Part shown: piece by piece, positions 43,994-52,844 of the stretch | Position numbering within the stretch: the stretch's first letter is position 1 | How the letters are laid out: each line of letters begins with the position of its first letter | Origin: Deltaproteobacteria bacterium | Lineage (GTDB): Bacteria; Desulfobacterota; B13-G15; RBG-16-54-18 | Reading direction: 5' to 3' | Length of the DNA stretch: 64,000 nt | Assembly (NCBI GenBank): GCA_016927065.1 | Contig: JAFGNJ010000019.1 | Span: forward strand, 1-64,000 | Position numbers and translations under genes: made by a program | The notes under the pieces: model-generated | What the model was told of the DNA's origin: nothing | Databases searched by the model: none | Seen by the model: the letters and a program-made list of their open reading frames with translations, nothing else

Positions 43994-44890
43994 CTACCAC
44001 CTTTTGCTGCTAGCGTCAAGCTGCGCTGTAAACGCCTCGGCTGCCTGATACCCCATCGGATTGCCCACGTCAAACCCCCTACCCTCCAGAATCTTTCCCA
44101 CTACTTCCTTTTTCCGGCAGAGCATTTGCAAGGCTGGGGTGTCATCCCACTCACCCTTCCCTTTCGCCCGTTCAAGGTACGAGAAAAAGTCCGGACCGAG
44201 GATCCAGTGCGCAGCAGCCTTGAGAACACCTTTATCTTCTTTGACGATGAGAGGATCGGGAGTCTTCCCTGATAAGCTATTGATCACTACAATCCCTTGT
44301 TCCCTCTCTTCCCCCTGGACGATTCCGACATTACCGAACCCCTTAACTTCTTTCCCCCGCAAAGAAAGGAGGCCGACGATATCGCTTTTACATTGCTCAT
44401 AGAGGGGAATCATCTGACCCAACGCAGGGGTATCCCCGAAAAAGACAAAATCAGGCATCATAAGGGCAAAGGGTTCATCCCCTATCAACTCTCTGGCACG
44501 ATAGATGGCATCGCCGGAACCCGCAGGTGTGGGTTGATCGATAAACGTCAAGCGTGGGGGAAGAATGTTCTGACCGTGACCTTCTCGAATGCCTCGCATC
44601 ATATCTCCTGATTCAAGGTAGCGGCGAAGGGGTTCCTTGTTTTTATTGATTACTAAGTAGAGTTCTTCCAGACCGGAGAGCACGGCCTCTTCGATGGCGT
44701 AGGAGATCATGGGTCTGCCCCCAATGGGGAGCATCTCCTTGGGCTGGTCTTTTGTCAAAGACTGCATCCTGATCCCCAACCCCGCGGCGGGGATAATGGC
44801 TTTAGTGATCTGTCGTGGCGTCTTCAAGGTCAAAAGATGAGTTTTGCGTATCCGCCTCTCCGCCTTCGGCGGAGGGCGAGATCTCGTCAT
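43994..44890 (-). CDS. galU: UTP-glucose-1-phosphate uridylyltransferase
   Basis: Makes UDP-glucose for envelope polysaccharides. The nucleotidyltransferase signature 'IIPAAGLGIRMQSLTKDQPKEM' (the family's GLGTR appears as GLGIR), 'EAVLSGLEELYLVINK', 'DQPTPAGSGDAIYRA', 'MMPDF' and 'RGFDVGNPMGYQAA' identify it. The start is uncertain: ATG at 44890 lies inside a palindromic repeat, so about 14 of the first residues (TRSRPPPKAERRIR) would be repeat-encoded; TTG at 44827 would begin 'MKTPRQITKAIIPAAG', the usual length. Neither has a clear ribosome-binding site. The frame is open as far as the tRNA-Ser gene upstream, but that part is not coding. Confidence 0.87.
   Translation of the reverse strand: MTRSRPPPKAERRIRKTHLLTLKTPRQITKAIIPAAGLGIRMQSLTKDQPKEMLPIGGRPMISYAIEEAVLSGLEELYLVINKNKEPLRRYLESGDMMRGIREGHGQNILPPRLTFIDQPTPAGSGDAIYRARELIGDEPFALMMPDFVFFGDTPALGQMIPLYEQCKSDIVGLLSLRGKEVKGFGNVGIVQGEEREQGIVVINSLSGKTPDPLIVKEDKGVLKAAAHWILGPDFFSYLERAKGKGEWDDTPALQMLCRKKEVVGKILEGRGFDVGNPMGYQAAEAFTAQLDASSKRW
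44849..44883. repeat. GC-rich palindromic repeat, copy 2
   Basis: CTCCGCCTTCGGCGGAG hairpin plus GGCGAGAT, almost identical to 27971-28005. It overlaps the possible 5' end of galU. Confidence 0.6.
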
Positions 44891-44985
44891 GTTTTTTGAC
44901 TTAAAATAAAAGGAGGCGGCTTCGCTTCTCCGTCTTCGGCGTAGCGCGAAATCTCGCCAATCTTTTTGCCCGGCAAAAAGATTGG

Positions 44986-45076
44986 CGGAGAGAGAGGGAT
45001 TCGAACCCTCGATCCCAGTTTCCCGGGATACTCGCTTAGCAGGCGAGCGCCTTCGGCCATACTCGGCCATCTCTCC
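44986..45076 (-). tRNA. tRNA-Ser(GCT)
   Basis: Cloverleaf with long variable arm. Acceptor GGAGAGA/TCTCTCC, anticodon loop CTGCTAA within CTCGC/GCGAG (anticodon GCT), T arm GGGTTCGAATCCC, encoded CCA (44985-44983). The CCA end is one arm of a perfect 14-bp hairpin at 44956-44986. Confidence 0.95.
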
Positions 45077-45297
45077 GCGGTTCTATTGCTGTGCGACAGT
45101 ATACTATTGGCTTATAGCTAATAGCCTATAATCTTTGTATGAAATTTCAGCAAAACTTGCAATAGTTTTTATCATCCTAGCAAATCAAAACATTCCTAAT
45201 GTGCATACTTGATCTCTGGCAAGCATCTCAAACCAAAAGCTATTGGCTATAAGCCACGCGTATCTCGCCATATTTTTTTGCAAGGCAAAAATGATGG

Positions 45298-45383
45298 CGG
45301 AGGGAGAGGGATTCGAACCCCCGTCTCCTTTCGGGAGAAGCGGTTTTCAAGACCGCCGCCTTAAGCCGCTCGGCCATCCCTCC
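45298..45383 (-). tRNA. tRNA-Ser(TGA)
   Basis: Cloverleaf with long variable arm. Acceptor GGAGGGA/TCCCTCC, anticodon loop CTTGAAA within GCGGT/ACCGC (anticodon TGA), T arm with GGTTCGAATCC, encoded CCA (45297-45295). A hairpin containing the CCA lies at 45267-45298. It lies downstream of serS on the same strand. Confidence 0.95.
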
Positions 45384-45505
45384 GAGATTCCCGCGGTAGC
45401 GGGAATACGATTAGCTTGTAACTTGTAACTAATAGCTTTTTCTAATTAATACAAAACACTCGAACCCAAGACCCCTCAGAATCCTCGGCCCCTTCTCTTA
45501 TAATT

Positions 45506-46786
45506 TTACCTTTTCCGCTCTATCTTTTCAATGCCGCCCATATATGGCCGCAGGGCCTTGGGAACCACCACGCTGCCGTCCTCCTGCTGATAGTTCTCGA
45601 GGACGGCCACCAGCGTCCTGCCCACGGCCAGGCCCGAACCGTTGAGGGTATGAACCAGTTCCGTCCCCTTTTTCCCCTCGCGGCGCAAGCGAATACCGGC
45701 CCGGCGGGCCTGAAACGTTTCGTAGATACTGCAGGAAGAAATCTCTTTAAATTCCCCCTGACCAGGGAGCCACACCTCGATATCATAGGTCTTGGAGGCG
45801 GCAAACCCTAAGTCTCCGGTGCAGAGGGCGACCACCCGATAGTGGATATCTAACCTGCGCAGGACCTCTTCGGCATCCCTCAAAAGCCCCTCCAACTCGG
45901 CGTACGAGGTCTCCGGCACGCAGAACTTGACCAGCTCCACCTTGTTGAATTGGTGCTGGCGGATGATACCCCGCGTGTCCTTCCCGTAGGAACCCGCCTC
46001 CTTGCGAAAACAGGGGGTATAGGCACAGTAGTACAGAGGCAAGTCCTGCTCGGAGAGGGTCTCATCCCGATGGATATTGGTCACCGGGACCTCGGCCGTG
46101 GGGATGAGAAAGTAGTCTAACCCCTCGATCTTGAAGAGGTCCTCTTCGAACTTGGGGAGCTGCCCGGTGCCGGTCATCACATCTCGGTTAACCATAAAGG
46201 GGGGCAAGACCTCCTGGTAGCCGTGCTCGTTGATGTGCAGATCGAGCATAAAGTTGATCAATGCCCGCTCCAGCCTGGCCCCCAGGTCCTTATACAGGGT
46301 AAACCGGGCCCCTGCCAGCTTGGCCCCCCTTTTAAAATCGAGGATACCAAGGGCCTCGCCGATATCCCAGTGGGGCTTGGGCTCAAATGAAAAGGCAGGC
46401 AGTTGACCGCACTTCCGTACCTCTTTGTTGTCCACTTCATTCTTTCCCACAGGGACCGACTCATGGGGGATATTGGGGATGACGAGGAGAAAGGACTGGA
46501 GCTTTTCCTCTTTTTCCTTCAGGTCTATCTCCAGCTTTTTGATCTCCTGGGAGACCTCGCGCATCTGGGCGACCAAATCCTCAGCCGCATCACCTTTCTG
46601 TTTGATTTTGCTGATCTCATCCGATACCTGATTGCGCTGGCTCCGAAGGGCCTCGACGTTTTGGATAAGGTCCCGACGCTCCTGGTCAACCTGGATAAAG
46701 GAATTCAGATCAAGATCGTCACCCCGCAAGGTTAGCTTTTTCTTAAGGAGATCTATGTTTTCTCTCACAAACCGCAGATCAAGCAC
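45506..46786 (-). CDS. serS: Seryl-tRNA synthetase
   Basis: A 426-residue class II synthetase. An N-terminal coiled-coil arm (about 1-110, '[20 protein letters not shown]') binds the long variable arm of tRNA-Ser. The catalytic domain has motif 2-like '[30 protein letters not shown]' (given here only to name the region) and motif 3 '[21 protein letters not shown]'. It starts with ATG at 46786 and is of normal length. The tRNA-Ser(TGA) and tRNA-Ser(GCT) genes follow directly downstream on the same strand. Confidence 0.95.
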   Translation of the reverse strand: MLDLRFVRENIDLLKKKLTLRGDDLDLNSFIQVDQERRDLIQNVEALRSQRNQVSDEISKIKQKGDAAEDLVAQMREVSQEIKKLEIDLKEKEEKLQSFLLVIPNIPHESVPVGKNEVDNKEVRKCGQLPAFSFEPKPHWDIGEALGILDFKRGAKLAGARFTLYKDLGARLERALINFMLDLHINEHGYQEVLPPFMVNRDVMTGTGQLPKFEEDLFKIEGLDYFLIPTAEVPVTNIHRDETLSEQDLPLYYCAYTPCFRKEAGSYGKDTRGIIRQHQFNKVELVKFCVPETSYAELEGLLRDAEEVLRRLDIHYRVVALCTGDLGFAASKTYDIEVWLPGQGEFKEISSCSIYETFQARRAGIRLRREGKKGTELVHTLNGSGLAVGRTLVAVLENYQQEDGSVVVPKALRPYMGGIEKIERKR

Positions 46787-46866
46787 GCTTATCCGCCCCT
46801 TTCCAAGCGATACGAGGGTGAAACGAAATTAACGTTCAATATCTTTCTAACATCTTCAAGTAACTA

Positions 46867-47460
46867 TTATTTCATTAGCTCGTCGGCCTTGTCGTAGTCA
46901 GCATCTGCCTTGTCATACTCACCTTTGGCCTCCCAGCAGTAGCTGCGAGCGTCGTAGGCGTTGGCGTGTTTCGGGTTTATCTCTATGACCCTGGTGAAAT
47001 CGGCTATGGCCCTGTCATAATTGCCCTTGTCATACCAGATGAGGCCGCGGTTGTAGTAGGAACTGGCGTGTTTCGGGTTGATCTCGATGGCCTTAGTGTA
47101 GTCGGCAAAGGCCTTATCATTGTCACCCTTTTTGCCCCAGGAGCAGCCGCGGTCGTAGTAGGCAAGGCCATCCATCGGGTTGATCGCTATGGCCTTGGTG
47201 AAATCAACAATGGCCTTGTCCGCGTCACCTTTGTGAACCCAGGCGAGGCCGCGGTTGTAGTAGGTTATAGCCAGGTCCGCCTGAGAAAGCTCGCCCGACT
47301 CAATGGCCTTGTTGCAGAGCCTGATGGCCTCGTCATAGTTGCGACCATTGAGTGCCGCCAGGCCGGCCTTGGCATCGTCCAAACCGCCTGCCCCAGCCGG
47401 CGAGGTGAAGCAAACCATCAGGGATAAGAAGAGCAATACCGTAAGCAGAATCTTTTTCAT
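46867..47460 (-). CDS. Exported tetratricopeptide-repeat protein
   Basis: 197 residues with a Sec signal peptide (about 1-23, 'ILLTVLLFLSLMVCFTSPAGA'-type core) and four to five TPR units, each with 'xxYYNRGLxWxxKGDxDKAIxDFTKAIEINP'-like helices. Predicted periplasmic scaffold for protein contacts. ATG at 47460 is chosen because GGGGGA lies just upstream and it begins the signal peptide; a longer frame from 47574 has no such support. It follows uvrA on the same strand with a 114-base gap. Confidence 0.85.
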   Translation of the reverse strand: MKKILLTVLLFLSLMVCFTSPAGAGGLDDAKAGLAALNGRNYDEAIRLCNKAIESGELSQADLAITYYNRGLAWVHKGDADKAIVDFTKAIAINPMDGLAYYDRGCSWGKKGDNDKAFADYTKAIEINPKHASSYYNRGLIWYDKGNYDRAIADFTRVIEINPKHANAYDARSYCWEAKGEYDKADADYDKADELMK

Positions 47461-47574
47461 AACTGATCCCCCTTTCTGGCTGAGGGAAAAAAATTTGATG
47501 AATCTACTCCTCTCACTGATGTGAACTATAGCTTTATTTCCCCAAACGATCAAGATAAAAGGAAATTTATTCAA

Positions 47575-50109
47575 TTAACTCAACGCCTTTTTCAGAAACC
47601 CCCCGGTATAGGAATGAGCGCAAGCAGCCACCTCTTCCGGGGTACCCATTGTAATCACCTCCCCCCCTGCATCCCCCCCTTCCGGCCCCAGGTCGATGAT
47701 ATAGTCGGCGGACTTGATCACATCGAGGTTGTGCTCGATGACGATGACGGTATTGCCGGCATCCACGAGGCGGTTGAGGACATCAAGGAGCCGCTGGATC
47801 TCGGCAAAGTGCAGGCCGGTGGTGGGCTCATCGAGGATGTAGACGGTTCTGCCGGTGTCCCGCTTGCCCAGTTCCCGCGCCAACTTCACTCGCTGGGCCT
47901 CACCACCGGAGAGGGTCGGGGCGGGCTGTCCCAACTGTATGTATCCAAGCCCCACATCGTCCAATATACCAAGTCTCTTCTTCAAGGGTGGGATGTGACG
48001 GAAGAACTCCAGGGCCTCCTCCACTGTCATCTTCAGGACCTCCGCAATATCCCTCCCTTTGTACCTGATCTCCAAGGTCTCGCGGTTGAAGCGCATCCCC
48101 TTGCACTCATCGCAGGTCACGTAGACATCAGGAAGAAAGTGCATCTCTATTCTAATAATGCCCTCTCCTTGACACGCCTCACACCTTCCCCCCTTAACAT
48201 TGAAGCTGAATCTCCCTTGGGGATAGCCTCTCACTCGCGATTCGGGGAGCTGGACAAAGAGATCACGGATGATGGTGAAGACCCCGGTATACGTTGCAGG
48301 GTTGGATCGCGAGGTCCTGCCGATGGGCATTTGGTCGATTTTAACCACCTTATCCACCCCTTCGGTTCCCTGAAGGGCCGTAAACTCACCGGGTAATTCC
48401 CTGGCGCTGTGAAGCTCTTGGGCCAGGGCCCGGTGGAGGGTGTCGATGACAAGGGTACTCTTGCCGGAGCCTGAAACCCCGGTCACACAGGTAAAGACCC
48501 CGTACGGTATTGCTACCGTTATCCCCTTGAGGTTGTTAGCCTTAGCCCCCTTGATGACCAATGATCCCTTCTCACTTTTTCTCCTCTGCGCAGGGATAGG
48601 GATGGTAAGGCGATGGGAGAGGTACTGCCCGGTTAAGGATTCTTTGTCTTTCATCAATGCTTGCGGGGTGCCTGCAAAAACTATTGCACCTCCATGCACC
48701 CCTGCACCAGGCCCCATGTCGATAACGTGATCGGCGGAGAGCACGGTCTGGGGGTCGTGCTCCACCACAATGACGGTGTTACCAAGATCGCGCAACTGTT
48801 TGAGGGTATCCAACAATCTGAGATTATCCCGCAGGTGCAGGCCGATGCTCGGTTCATCGAGGACGTAGAGGACCCCGGTGAGGCCCGATCCTATCTGCGT
48901 GGCCAGCCTGATCCTCTCCCCCTCACCGCCGGAGAGGGTCGCGGCGGTCCGATCGAGGGAGAGATAGGTGAGTCCCACACGGACAAGAAAACTGAGCCGC
49001 TCCCTGATCTCCCGCAATACGAGTTTCGCAATCTCCTCCTCCTGCGGGGTAAGCGTGACACCCCCAAAAAAAGCGAGGGCATCTTGAATGGAGAGCTGCG
49101 TTATCTCAGTGATGGACCTCCCTTGAAAACGCACGTGGAGGGCCTCTCTGCGCAGCCGAGCCCCCCCGCACACCGGACAAGGGGCAGTACCCACTTCCTC
49201 CTCAGTTGCCTCAAATGTCGGGAATTCATTGGATACGGGGTGTTCCCATGAGGGAAGAAACCCCAGTCCGCTACAACGCTGGCACGCCCCATAGGGGCTG
49301 TTAAAGGAAAAGAGTCGGGGGGATAGCTCAGGATAACTCACACCGCATTCCAGACAGGAGAAGCGTTCGCTGAAGACAAGTTCCTCACCCTCATCCGCCG
49401 TCACCTTTACCAGCCCTTCACCATAGCGCAGGGCCAACTCTACCGATTCGGTGATCCTGTTCTTGGCCCCTGCACGCATCACGATCCGATCAACCACCAG
49501 ATCGATGTCGTGACGCTTGTTTTTGTCGAGGGCAATCTCCTCACTCAGGTCCTTGATCTCACCGTCGATCCTCACCCTGATAAACCCCTCACCCCTGAGT
49601 TGATCCAGGAGCTTCCTGTACTCCCCCTTGCGTCCCTGCACGAGGGGCGCTATGACGACCAGTCGGCTCCCCTCGGGGAGTGTGAGGAGCTGATCGACCA
49701 TCTGTTGAGGAGTCTGTGATCGGATCTCCCGACCGCAGATATAGCAGTGGGGATGGCCCACCCGGGCGAAGAGGAGGCGGAGATAGTCGTAGATCTCCGT
49801 CACCGTCCCCACGGTGGAGCGCGGGTTCCGGCTGAGCCCCTTCTGTTCGATGGCGATGGCGGGGGAGAGACCCTCGATGAAATCCACATCGGGCTTGTCC
49901 ATCCGCTCCAAAAACTGCCTGGCATAGGCGGAGAGGGATTCCACATACCTCCTCTGTCCTTCGGCGTAGATGGTATCAAAGGCAAGAGAGGATTTCCCCG
50001 ACCCGCTGACCCCGGTGAGTACCACCAACCGTCCTTTGGGGATCTCCAGATCTATGTCCTTGAGATTGTGCTGTCTCGCCCCTTTAATGACTATCGTATC
50101 TTCTCTCAT
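47575..50109 (-). CDS. uvrA: Excinuclease ABC subunit A lacking the insertion domain
   Basis: The DNA damage sensor of nucleotide excision repair. Both ABC ATPase halves are present: '[30 protein letters not shown]' (region near residue 33) and '[10 protein letters not shown]', and two 'LSGGE' signatures. The UvrB-binding region after '[12 protein letters not shown]' is present, and zinc cysteines 'CLECG...CQRC' and 'CEACQGEG...CDECKG' are kept. At 844 residues it is about 95 shorter than usual (~940): only about 28 residues join 'CQRCSGLG' to '[13 protein letters not shown]', where E. coli has about 120. That missing piece is the insertion domain. Starts with ATG at 50109; UvrB and UvrC are not in the window. 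Confidence 0.93.
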   Translation of the reverse strand: MREDTIVIKGARQHNLKDIDLEIPKGRLVVLTGVSGSGKSSLAFDTIYAEGQRRYVESLSAYARQFLERMDKPDVDFIEGLSPAIAIEQKGLSRNPRSTVGTVTEIYDYLRLLFARVGHPHCYICGREIRSQTPQQMVDQLLTLPEGSRLVVIAPLVQGRKGEYRKLLDQLRGEGFIRVRIDGEIKDLSEEIALDKNKRHDIDLVVDRIVMRAGAKNRITESVELALRYGEGLVKVTADEGEELVFSERFSCLECGVSYPELSPRLFSFNSPYGACQRCSGLGFLPSWEHPVSNEFPTFEATEEEVGTAPCPVCGGARLRREALHVRFQGRSITEITQLSIQDALAFFGGVTLTPQEEEIAKLVLREIRERLSFLVRVGLTYLSLDRTAATLSGGEGERIRLATQIGSGLTGVLYVLDEPSIGLHLRDNLRLLDTLKQLRDLGNTVIVVEHDPQTVLSADHVIDMGPGAGVHGGAIVFAGTPQALMKDKESLTGQYLSHRLTIPIPAQRRKSEKGSLVIKGAKANNLKGITVAIPYGVFTCVTGVSGSGKSTLVIDTLHRALAQELHSARELPGEFTALQGTEGVDKVVKIDQMPIGRTSRSNPATYTGVFTIIRDLFVQLPESRVRGYPQGRFSFNVKGGRCEACQGEGIIRIEMHFLPDVYVTCDECKGMRFNRETLEIRYKGRDIAEVLKMTVEEALEFFRHIPPLKKRLGILDDVGLGYIQLGQPAPTLSGGEAQRVKLARELGKRDTGRTVYILDEPTTGLHFAEIQRLLDVLNRLVDAGNTVIVIEHNLDVIKSADYIIDLGPEGGDAGGEVITMGTPEEVAACAHSYTGGFLKKALS

Positions 50110-50281
50110 ACGCGAACCCTTGTCAGGGATATCAATCCCTCCTTACAAACATATCACATTCCTTTCTGAGGACTCAACGGTGCAAACGAGGAACCCTGTG
50201 TAGCCTCCTCATGAGGCAATACCCGTTACCATCATAAGGGTATGGCATGTATCATGCATATGATTTTAGACTAAGGAATAA

Positions 50282-50310
50282 TTGACAAAAGTTTTATTTT
50301 GGCTTTTACT
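50282..50310 (+). promoter_or_regulatory. Promoter of the 100-aa membrane protein
   Basis: TTGACA (50282-50287), 17 bases, TTTACT (50305-50310). AAGGAG at 50335-50340 and ATG at 50352 follow. Confidence 0.5.
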
Positions 50311-50351
50311 ATCGATTAACGTTTTACTTAATGTAAGGAGCAAGATATCGT

Positions 50352-50654
50352 ATGTTAGCCATCCTTCAAGAAATATTTGATATCATGTATGGAGCAAGAG
50401 TGTACCTCCCGGATATCAAGATAACCATCGGCATTGCCATTGTTCTGGCACTAATAATATACTTCAAAGGACCTGTGGGTGCTTTGATCACGTCTATACT
50501 GGTAACCATCCTTGTTGCAAAATCCTACTTCGCTGATAGTGATCTATATACTGTATCAATGGACAAGGCAGTCGCCGGCCTGATACTTGGACTCACCGCC
50601 TTTCTCATAAATCTCTACTTCCTCGTCCGTTCTCTTGCCGACTGGAGAGACTAA
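50352..50654 (+). CDS. Small hypothetical membrane protein, 100 aa
   Basis: Not recognised. Three predicted membrane helices (about residues 24-38, 40-58 and 73-92), with short loops and a charged C-terminus (LADWRD). A promoter and AAGGAG precede it. It stands alone between uvrA (divergent) and the AAA ATPase operon, with 155 bases to the latter, so a link to that operon is only possible. Confidence 0.65.
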   Translation: MLAILQEIFDIMYGARVYLPDIKITIGIAIVLALIIYFKGPVGALITSILVTILVAKSYFADSDLYTVSMDKAVAGLILGLTAFLINLYFLVRSLADWRD

Positions 50655-50809
50655 AATCCCTCTCATGCCCTATAAATCTCAGCTTTTTCCTTCTACTTTT
50701 TAGCGGAGCAGAAGTCAAATAAAAAACAGTTTGCCGTCTTGATTTCCGCGATTCAGAATGCTAATTTTAGATTATAAGCAATGCCTACAACATACTGAGG
50801 TTTCTATCA

Positions 50810-52144
50810 ATGAAAAACGGCTCCTATCAAAAAAGAATCATGGGGATATATTCGTATATCAGTGAAAATCTCTACCTCAACAGACCGGATATAGAGATCA
50901 AAGGAAACCATTTCAACTCAACCCTCTTCTTCGGGATCCTGACCGGCCTCAATAGGGGCAAGGAACTGATCATTGGGGAACCTGGGTTGGGCAAGACCAC
51001 TTCAGCTGAGTACATAGGTTCTATCCTCTACCAATATCCCCTCGGAACCATCTGGGGAAGCGAAGTCTCCGGGCATCCTGAACAAACGGAGGAAAAGATT
51101 ATCGGGCGGCCCGATCTCGGTGAGCTCAATCAGGGCAAGGAGCAGGTGGTCTGGAGCAATTTCGCACAGATCCCCGTGAAGATCGTGGATGAGCTAAATC
51201 GTCTCCCTGAGACTAAACAAAGCATGATCTTGAATGGGGTCGATCGAGGAAACTGGGAATACCTCAATGAAATCCTTATCAATAACGAATATTCTCTCTT
51301 TGCAACGTCCAACTATCAAGACCGAGGGACAAACACCATTATCTCCCCTCTCATCGACCGGTTCGATGTCCTTATAGAATCGAGACACCCAGGTGCAAAC
51401 ATAGCATATAGCATCGGTAAAGAGGCGGAGACGAACCATATCCTAAGACACCCTGAATATGAAAAAGAACTTCACCATATATTAAGGGCAGATAAACCTT
51501 ATCAAGAAAAGATGGCACTGGCCGAGGGGATCTGCGATCTTTTCGGCAAATACCTCAAAGAACAGCTAGAAGTGGAAGGGCTTACTCTAGGTGAGAGAAA
51601 AAAGGTCAAGGAAGAGATGTCGGAACTAGAGTTCGATGTAGATGCCAACGCCTTCGTACGGATGGCGCTGGCCGAACTTTCATTCTGCTATAAGTACGGA
51701 CAAAAGAGGTCGGTGGACAACTGTGAGGAAGGATGTCACTATACAGGATATCTCTGCCATGACATCAAAAATTGTGCCTCCAATCGTCTCCCCGTATCCC
51801 TTAGAAATTACGCTCAGGCCGCAGCCTGGTTTTTGGAGGATGAGGGGGTAGACTTAGAACATGCTCGCTTGATCATGCCGCACGTCCTTGCTCACCGAAT
51901 CCAGTGGAAAGATTCCTACCTTTCCAAAAAGGAAGGGGAGGCAAGGGATGACCCCTTCCCAATATATCTAGCCAAGGAAGCAACGGAGGAGATATTTCAA
52001 CGCTACACCGAACAGAGAGAATATCTCCTGGAGGCCCTCTCGGTGGGATATAGAGCCTTCGCTGGAGAAGAGGCGTCCCTCCTTGAGGGAGACCATCCTA
52101 TTTATGAAGAAATTAAAAAGGATGTCGGATTCAAGAATGAATAA
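50810..52144 (+). CDS. MoxR-type AAA+ ATPase with a Cys4 insert
   Basis: A 444-residue ATPase. Walker A is G56-EPGLGKT63, Walker B 'VKIVDE' 123-128 continuing to 'LNR', sensor 1 'FATSN' 164-168, and a probable Arg finger at R184, as in MoxR/NorQ/CbbQ proteins that remodel or activate metal enzymes together with a VWA partner. Unusual is a cysteine group Cys305-x3-Cys309-x6-Cys316-x5-Cys322 with a His between, possibly binding zinc or Fe-S. The C-terminal ~120 residues are helical. It overlaps the next gene by 8 bases and is the first of a three-gene operon. There is no obvious target enzyme in the window. Confidence 0.83.
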   Translation: MKNGSYQKRIMGIYSYISENLYLNRPDIEIKGNHFNSTLFFGILTGLNRGKELIIGEPGLGKTTSAEYIGSILYQYPLGTIWGSEVSGHPEQTEEKIIGRPDLGELNQGKEQVVWSNFAQIPVKIVDELNRLPETKQSMILNGVDRGNWEYLNEILINNEYSLFATSNYQDRGTNTIISPLIDRFDVLIESRHPGANIAYSIGKEAETNHILRHPEYEKELHHILRADKPYQEKMALAEGICDLFGKYLKEQLEVEGLTLGERKKVKEEMSELEFDVDANAFVRMALAELSFCYKYGQKRSVDNCEEGCHYTGYLCHDIKNCASNRLPVSLRNYAQAAAWFLEDEGVDLEHARLIMPHVLAHRIQWKDSYLSKKEGEARDDPFPIYLAKEATEEIFQRYTEQREYLLEALSVGYRAFAGEEASLLEGDHPIYEEIKKDVGFKNE

Positions 52145-52835
52145 TCCCTTTGAGGCATTTCAACAATCCGTCGCTCACAATCGTACAATACCCTTGGATA
52201 ACATCTTAAAATCCAAAGGAGAAACGCTCAATAAGATTCTCACGGGGTATGAAGAACTTCTCAAGAACGAAGCAAAAGACTTAGTATGGCTCATGCAATA
52301 TAGCACCGTCATCAAGGCCTACAGCATAGCCGAAAAGGGGATAGTGGAAATCGATTATACGGCTGAAGATATCGAGGAGTTTTGCTATGCCCTTGACCAT
52401 TCCGACCAGATTCCCTACCTCATAACTGGTCCTGCCGGAGTATACGTCTCTGTCCTGTGCAACCACGCAAAAGAGGAGGAAATTAACCTTCACCTGCGGG
52501 ATCTCAATGTCAAGATTAACTTATTGGGTTACCGCCTCCCCTACAATAAAAAATTAGTTGTAGAGGGGAATGTAGGTGACTTTGCAGGGATAGGATTGGA
52601 TGGAGGTGAACTGATCATCGAGGGGAGCGGAAAAAACTATACAGGTGCAGGAATGAAGCAGGGTAAGATCTATGTGCGGCATAACCTCGGTTTTAACACC
52701 GGCCACGGTATGACAGGCGGGCAACTGATTGTAGGGGGGCGGATTAAAGGGTTAGGGAAAATAGTGGGAGGAGAAATATACGAGAGGGATCAGCTCATTT
52801 TTCCTCCTGATGGGATAAAACCTTTTAATTTTTGA
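52137..52835 (+). CDS. GXGXG-domain protein between the ATPase and VWA genes
   Basis: 232 residues. Residues 1-135 are mixed helical and not recognised. Residues 137-223 form a GXGXG beta-helix turn series ('EGNVGDFAGIGLDGGELIIEG', 'GAGMKQGKIYV', 'GHGMTGGQLIVGG'), the fold of the C-terminal domain of glutamate synthase GltB and of the formylmethanofuran dehydrogenase C subunit. No catalytic residues are evident, so it may be a scaffold or substrate-recognition part. ATG at 52137 overlaps the ATPase stop; AAGGATG lies about ten bases upstream. A longer frame from 52083 lies within the ATPase gene and is rejected. Confidence 0.75.
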   Translation: MNNPFEAFQQSVAHNRTIPLDNILKSKGETLNKILTGYEELLKNEAKDLVWLMQYSTVIKAYSIAEKGIVEIDYTAEDIEEFCYALDHSDQIPYLITGPAGVYVSVLCNHAKEEEINLHLRDLNVKINLLGYRLPYNKKLVVEGNVGDFAGIGLDGGELIIEGSGKNYTGAGMKQGKIYVRHNLGFNTGHGMTGGQLIVGGRIKGLGKIVGGEIYERDQLIFPPDGIKPFNF

Positions 52836-52844
52836 CCATTAACA

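Noticed and set aside
44891-45070. N-terminal extension of galU up to 45070
   Set aside because: It reads through tRNA-Ser(GCT) and the palindromic repeats; it contains the same tRNA-derived 'GSNPSLSA' string.
52083-52136. Longer N-terminus of the GXGXG protein from ATG 52083
   Set aside because: It lies wholly inside the ATPase gene and has no ribosome-binding site; ATG at 52137 has one and gives the usual stop-start overlap.
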